DNA from: Trema orientale
Taxonomy: Eukaryota > Streptophyta > Magnoliopsida > Rosales > Cannabaceae
Direction of reading: 5' to 3'
Length of the DNA: 64,000 nucleotides
Assembly (NCBI GenBank): GCA_002914845.1
Contig: JXTC01000019.1
Location: 91,634 to 155,633, forward strand
A program made the translations under genes and the position numbers. The notes below the pieces were generated by a model that ran no database searches, was not told the origin of the DNA, and saw nothing but the letters and a program-made list of their open reading frames with translations. This document shows, in pieces, positions 59,410 through 64,000 of this stretch. Position 1 is the stretch's first letter; the number at the start of each line of letters is the position of its first letter.

Positions 59410-60599
59410 GATAAAAGAGCATCAACATCTTCGGACTTGGACTTAGAGTCAAGACTCCGTAAACTTGAGGATGAGTTGTCAGGGTTAAAGATGAGATTCA
59501 AAGTTTTCGACACGAGCAGAAGGACGTTAAAACTATTTTAAAAAACTGTGAAAATATGTTGTAGAAGCTGGTTGGTGTGGAAGAGATAACAGCTAGTGTT
59601 GATACAAAAATATGGGAGGGGAAGAAAGAAATAGGCAAAAAAAAAGGTGAAGGAAACTTTGAAAGTACTAATGTTGAGTATGCAAAACAAGTAACAAGTT
59701 TGGGCAATGATGATGTGGATGAAGAGATTGGCAAAGAAGGTGAGAATGATAGGGTGTCTGTTGATGAGACGCAGGGAGAGGATGAAGAGGTTGAGAAAGA
59801 AGGAGAGAAAAATAAGAATGGTGTTGATGAGGAAGAGATAGACAAAAAATATTGAAGAAGAACAATAAAGAGAATTCATAGCAGAAGATATTGCAGAGAT
59901 GGAAGAAGAGTCAATATTTGATACAACTCCCAAGTTTTCTATAGCTGATGTTGAAAAGAGTCACAAATCTTGTGATTAGTAATTGAGAAAGTATAATTTT
60001 ATCTGTTTTGTCATATTTTGTGATCCTGACACTATTTCTTTGATTTTTAAAGGGACAAAGTGAGCAGGGAGCAAGCCACAACATTGATGAAGATGTGAAC
60101 CAGGTTCAAGAGAATGCCACACCAATTTTCATGATGCAAGAGGACGAGAAGGCAATATATGATGCAACTCCCATGGTTTTGAAGGTAATTTAACTTAATA
60201 TTTTGTGGTTGCAAGTAACAATTTTGTGACTCAGTTCACAATTCTAACTCAATGTCCTATATTTTTGTCACTGCTGACTTCATATCTAAAGGGACTTGAT
60301 GAGGATGATATAAGCATTTGCCCCCCGCAACATAGTAGGAAGAAAGAACATGAGAAACCACTGTCGAAGGTAAAATAAATATTTGTGACTGTAAGTCACA
60401 ATTTTGTAACTGTAAGTTCTGTGACTTACAGTCATAATTGTGAAAAGATGCTTTAATTACTTGGACTTTATCAGATCTTGACAGTATCTACTTTATTGAT
60501 GAAGGGGATGGAGGAGGATGCAAGCAATTCTCCGAAACAACATGTTGGGGAGAAAAAGGATGACAATACAGTTGCTAAGGTAAATTAATAATTTGTGAT

Positions 60600-61300
60600 T
60601 GTAACTTACACTTCCAGTCATAGCCATGTTCTACATTGCTACGTATTCTTTTTTAGTTTCCTCTTTTTCTTTTATCTATTTTATGTTATTGATAATGTCT
60701 TTAAAAGGATTAAAATTATTTTTCCTATTTAAGATGATATGGCATTAATTTGCCAATTTATTAATTTAGAAAAATGCAAGTAAATAATTTGGAAAAATTA
60801 GGAAATTTTTTAGGAATTACACGTTAAAAGGAATGAGACAGACTTATTTTTTAAGAGGTCTGTAACGTTAAAAAGTTTTTTAAGAAAACTTCTTTTTTTT
60901 CTTACGTGTGGTTCTAGTTTATTTTTTTCCTCTGGTCTCCATCTTCTTGCTATCTCATGTGTTGAGACCTATAGCAAGAATTCTAAAAGTGTGTGAAGAT
61001 AATAAGAGTGTGATTATTAAGAGCCCACTCTCTAGTTCTTTGGTGTGGAGGCTTGGTGAGGAAGACCGTGGTCTCATAGCTTTGGTAGAGTACAACCTCA
61101 TCATCAACCAAGGAAATTCTAAAACAGAAAGATTAGAGTGTTCTTACTTTTCTCTAAAAATTATTTTTATTCTATGTATTAAAACAACAAAGCTATATTG
61201 ATCCTAAGCTCTCTCTCTTGTGTGTAAAAATTTTGATTGTTACACACACCACCTTTCGCTGCACCATATGATAGTTTCCTACAAATTTAACTCGGAAACT
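60600..61300. other. LTR-like or unassigned repeat fragment
   Basis: The 97-codon frame at 60908-61201 has no recognised domain. The sequence from about 60840 to 61290 (GAGACAGACTTATTTTTTAA ... GATTGTTACACACACC) has the feel of an LTR R-U5 region, but no paired LTR, TG/CA ends or duplication could be fixed. Confidence 0.3.
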
Positions 61301-61304
61301 TGTT

Positions 61305-61445
61305 TACCCGCAGGTACCCGATCCTAATGGGTCGGGTTTTACCTGGATATTCGGGTACGCGGATTAGGTTTGGGTTTAAAAGACTATAACCGTGACAGGT
61401 TCGGGGTGGGTTCGGGTTTAGATGTACCCGTCCCCGAACCTGACC
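61305..61445. repeat. GC-rich GGGT/ACCCG word cluster, possible hAT subterminal region
   Basis: Words such as GGTACCCGATCC, GGGTCGGGTTTTACC, TTCGGGTACGCGG and GGTTCGGGGTGGGTTCGGG recur in both orientations. Such clusters lie just inside the termini of plant hAT elements. No terminal TAGGGGTG is seen here. Confidence 0.4.
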
Positions 61446-61580
61446 AAATTATATACTTATATGTTATTTTTGAAAATATAATATGCATATATGTGTATGT
61501 ATATAAATATATAGTTAATGTATGCCAAAAAATGTTAAAGCCCATTCCTTAATACTTAAGGAAGCCCAATCCATTCTCAA

Positions 61581-61588
61581 TACTTAAG
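61581..61588. repeat. Target-site duplication, left copy (TACTTAAG)
   Basis: Repeated exactly at 62216-62223, flanking the element 61589-62215. The surrounding phrase TACTTAAGGAAGCCCAATCC also occurs at about 61553-61572, so the target was already a short direct repeat. Confidence 0.88.
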
Positions 61589-62215
61589 TAGGGGTGGTAA
61601 TTCGGGTTACGACATGACGACACGACACGAACACGACACGATTTTTTGCGGATTATGGTCGAAGAAAAAAGGTGCGGGTCGGGTTCGGGTCGACCAGCCT
61701 GACACGAATAAAAAAACGGGTCGGTTCGGGTCAACCCACTTGACACGAACTTGACCCGTTTGACCCGCCAACAAATATATATATAATTAAATTATAAAAA
61801 TATTTTTTATTTAATTTGTTTATGACTATTATTATAGATATATTTAATTTGTACAATGTAAGTGTTTGGGATTATAAGTTATTAATTATATTTATAAATT
61901 ACTCCTAATTTATTTATTTTAAAATGAGACAATAATAGCCTTAGAAAAAAGAAAATATAAGTAAAAAAATACGGGTCATAGCGGGTTGGCGGGTCAAAAA
62001 CGGGTTGACGGGTCAAAATCGGGTTATGGGTTGGATGTTATTCACCAAAGCGGGTTGTGCGGATTAGGTTCGGGTCAACCCGTTTTAGGTGCGGGTCGAG
62101 TTAGTGTTGATAGTTTTCTGACACGATGGGTCGGCTTCGGGTTGATATAATTTATGTATATATTAGACTTCAACCCGACACGAACCCGACCCGTCGACAC
62201 GAATTGACACCCCTA
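61589..62215. mobile_element. Non-autonomous hAT-type element (627 bp)
   Basis: The ends are TAGGGGTGGTAATTCG and CGAATTGACACCCCTA with an 8-bp duplication. Both subterminal parts are rich in ACACGACACGAAC, CGGGTCGGGTTCGGGTC and GACCCGTTTGACCCG; the centre is AT-rich. No coding capacity. Confidence 0.88.
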
Positions 62216-62289
62216 TACTTAAGGAAGCCCAATCCCAATCTGATACAAGTCAAACCAAACAATTTGTAGTCTGTAGAATAGAATAAAAA

Positions 62290-63110
62290 ACCTAAGCAAA
62301 GCAATCTTTATTTTCAATAGTAGCTGCCGTCTACCAGCCTCTTTGTGCAGTCTCCATATTCCATTCTCCTCTTCATCTTGACTCTGTACGCAGCTGCTTG
62401 TCAGCTTTAATCTTGAGGTATTCCTTTAATAACTTTACTTTCTTTGATAATTATGGTATTCCCATCTCATCCATTTAACTATTGATCTATATTAATTCCT
62501 AGTTGATATAATTCTTTTCATTTATTCCTAGTTGATATAATTATTTTTTAAAAGAAAAACTGAAGTGGTATTATCTTTGTTTTACTAGTTGATATAATTT
62601 TTTTCTTTCTTTATTCTTAATTCCTATTTAATAATTTTTTGTATTTGTTTTCTTATTTTTGAAAACCGAAGTGGTGTTAGTTTCTTTTTAAATTTTTTAT
62701 ATATATATAATTTATTATTATTACTGATGTCTCATGTAATGTTTGTTTATATATATATATATAGTTCTATAAAATATTTTTTCTTTTTTGGTAGATATAA
62801 ATCACTTGGTAATTCGTTCCCAAAATGTACATATTTTGATTTGGAAATACTTTATGCAACTGTATTTTGCTTATAGTTCTCTTTATTTTAGGTTGACGTT
62901 GTGGCATATCATCTATTGGTCTTGAAAGAAATGTTAAATTTTTAAAAGTATTTTTTGTTTGAAATGTTAAATTTTTAAAAGTATTTTTTTATTTAAATAC
63001 CTCATTTTCATTGTAAGTAGGACTATAAGTTTGAATGTGAAGACGAATTGCAAGTAGAACTATAATTAAAATATACTTATTCATTTTGTATGAATTTATA
63101 TTTCTTATAG
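62290..63110 (+). other. Likely 5' UTR exon and first intron of the hAT transposase
   Basis: A GC-richer stretch with the look of a 5' UTR exon ends at CTTGAG|GTATTC (62417/62418). The T-rich intron ends TTCTTATAG at 63110, five bases before the ATG at 63116. A 5' UTR intron is common in plant hAT genes. Transcription evidence is absent. Confidence 0.45.
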
Positions 63111-63115
63111 AAACT

Positions 63116-64000
63116 ATGAGTAGTGGTAATAAACCAGCTGAAACTACTCAAGGTTTAAATCAAAGTCTTGGTGATAGATCAACTCCTCAAACTTCCTCAC
63201 CAGCACAACCTAAAGACCAAACATCTAGCCCAAGTACACCTTTGAGTAATTCTTGTCCACCTCCTATAGAAAATCTTGAGAAAGGACCAAATGAGAATGT
63301 GAATGATAGTAATCATGTTACTCTTACGGATGAATATTCACCTAAGAATTCTACGTTACTTGCTAAAAGAAAATTGATTTCAGATGTTTGGAATCATTTT
63401 AAAAGACAAAATATTGATGGGTTAATGAAGGCAATTTGTAATTACTGCGAAAAGAAGTTAGGATGTGAAAGTAAGAATGGTACTAATCATTTGCATGAAC
63501 ATTAGAAAAGATGTCTTCTTCGAAATACAAGAGACATTAGTCAATCCATGTTGAATCCAAACAAAGTTGATAAGGATGGGAAAACTGCAATTGCTACTTA
63601 TGTATTAGATCAAGAGCAATCTAGGAGAGATTTGGCAGAGATGATCATTTTGCATCAGTATCCACTTTCTATGGTTGAGCATAAAGGCTTTAGGCGATAC
63701 TCATTCAACTTACAACCAATGTTTAAGATGGTGTCAAGAAACACAGTGAAGAATGATATTTTGAAGCTTTTTAATGAGTATAAGGTCAAAATTAAGTCTT
63801 TCATTTGCACCATTAAAAGTAGAGTTGCTATTACAACAGATATGTGGATTGCTAACAACTAAAAGAGGCAATACATGGTCATTACTGCATATTTTATAGA
63901 CAAATCATGGGAATTACACAGCTTTATATTGATATAATGTCATGTTCCATGTTTTATTCATATATATTTATATTTTGGTAATAAAGTTTAATCCTAACTG
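63116..64000 (+). pseudogene. hAT transposase (BED zinc finger, RICESLEEPER-like), N-terminal part, broken
   Basis: ATG 63116 (MSSGNKPAETTQG) opens a Ser/Thr/Pro-rich leader, then a BED zinc finger: SDVWNHFKR, the cysteine pair CNYC, and HLHEH. TAG at 63503-63505 falls inside the finger, just before KRC. The frame continues with MLNPNKVDKDGKTAIA, RRDLAEMIILHQYPLSMVEH, RYSFNLQPMFKMVSRNTVKN and the core entry VAITTDMWIANN. TAA at 63860-63862 follows; YMVITAYFID continues in frame before the reading degrades near 63940. DMW carries the first catalytic Asp of hAT transposases. The gene runs off the window. Both stops fit single transitions (TGG or CAG to TAG, CAA to TAA). Confidence 0.85.

Larger units (their letters stand above)
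56297..60579 (+). pseudogene. DUF1985-domain MULE protein (Kaonashi/Ulp1-like), broken
   Basis: Exon 1 starts near 56297 (MAKTWWTLKKRKANEDDDFE) and runs, with a TAG and a frame change, to about 56542. The DUF1985 exon (57360-58215) contains FGHFLKVKQLTSSAQIVNQL, FQVCGTLVSFSIQDMALITD, VTLLYLLSNALLTNSPSVQL, FNKYPWGKLLWDET, GFPIALQIWSYETIPLLGQY and PRILRWTIDMAPTAEM. The next exon starts at 58442 (LEVVPMTPMDKELEHLYIKA) and is split by the hAT-type insertion at 58684; coding continues after 59417 with SSDLDLESRLRKLEDELSGL. An acidic Glu/Asp/Lys region (59577-59855) and small phase-0 exons (60053-60184, 60292-60369, 60505-60579) follow. Breaks include stops near 57403, 57705 and 58576 and a frameshift near 57810. 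The protease domain expected at the C-terminus is absent. Confidence 0.75.
55928..60600 (+). mobile_element. Mutator-like element with DUF1985 gene (Ulp1-type), 3' end lost
   Basis: It starts abruptly at 55928 with GGGAAATTGACCTAGCTAC, which looks like a MULE terminus and interrupts the F-box pseudogene. It carries a DUF1985 coding region and Glu/Lys-rich exons. No matching inverted terminus or Ulp1 protease domain is present before 61 kb, so the right end is deleted or diverged. DUF1985 with Ulp1-like protease is characteristic of plant Kaonashi-type MULEs; assignment is by domain. Confidence 0.6.

Noticed and set aside
59498-59933. Several Ser/Pro/Phe-rich - strand frames
   Set aside because: Antisense shadows of the Glu/Lys-rich region of the DUF1985 gene.
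60840-61290. Possible paired LTR element
   Set aside because: LTR-like feel only. I could not find a second LTR, TG/CA ends or a duplication, so it is left as an unassigned fragment.
1-64000. CRISPR array, bacterial operons, rRNA or convincing tRNA genes
   Set aside because: No regularly spaced direct repeats with unique spacers and no cloverleaf-quality tRNA were seen. The genome is clearly plant nuclear. The box A/B matches found fit SINEs better.

Overview
The window is AT-rich plant nuclear DNA, almost certainly from a dicot. The evidence is GT-AG introns with T-rich acceptors, a plant-specific FORKED/VAN3-binding-type gene, plant F-box genes, a Sirevirus-like Copia retrotransposon, a DUF1985 (Ulp1-type) Mutator-like element and many MITEs. 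I cannot name the species. Only two genes look intact: a FORKED/VAN3-binding-protein-like gene (16688-19476, + strand, 8 exons, 397 codons) and a PIG-B-type GPI mannosyltransferase 3 gene (26039-20802, - strand, 9 exons, 547 codons). They are convergent. Nearly everything else is transposable-element sequence or debris.

Left part (1-16.3 kb): gene-free DNA with MITEs, fold-back elements, an hAT-type non-autonomous element with a perfect 8-bp target duplication (3886-4596), a Tourist-like MITE (5049-5237), a long block of iterated AT-rich words (5.7-9.2 kb), a long inverted repeat (9725-10620), a 5'-truncated LINE on the - strand (12185-10632) with a tRNA-derived SINE inside it (10846-11070), and a second retroposon-like unit (13272-13898).

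Middle (16.3-38 kb): the two intact genes, with a probable solo LTR in the seventh intron of the GPI gene. A nearly 8-kb Copia-type LTR retrotransposon (27094-35001, TSD GGTAT) follows. Its 5' LTR is fused to gag by a deletion, its pol is frame-broken, and it has a third, envelope-position ORF after pol. Gene-poor DNA with a fold-back element and a possible SINE comes next.

Right part (38-64 kb): a tandem segmental duplication. Unit 1 is 38217-42412 and unit 2 is 42413-50692. Each carries a Ty3/Gypsy LTR-like sequence and ends at the first codons of an F-box gene. Unit 2 additionally carries a 3.7-kb block and a MITE. The F-box gene (50681-51882) has a one-base frameshift in its F-box. A second, more degraded F-box copy (55045-55927) is cut off by a DUF1985 Mutator-like element (55928 to about 60600). 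That element's coding sequence is interrupted by an hAT-type element inserted in an exon (58684-59409). The window ends in a hAT transposase pseudogene with a BED zinc finger (from 63116), next to a third hAT-type non-autonomous element (61589-62215).

The strongest leads are the tandem duplication with a 4-bp microhomology junction, the chain of small phase-0 exons whose introns carry a TGTGACT-AGTCACA dyad, the fold-back elements with variable short-word centres, and three hAT-type non-autonomous elements near a hAT transposase relic. None of these proves a new biological system.
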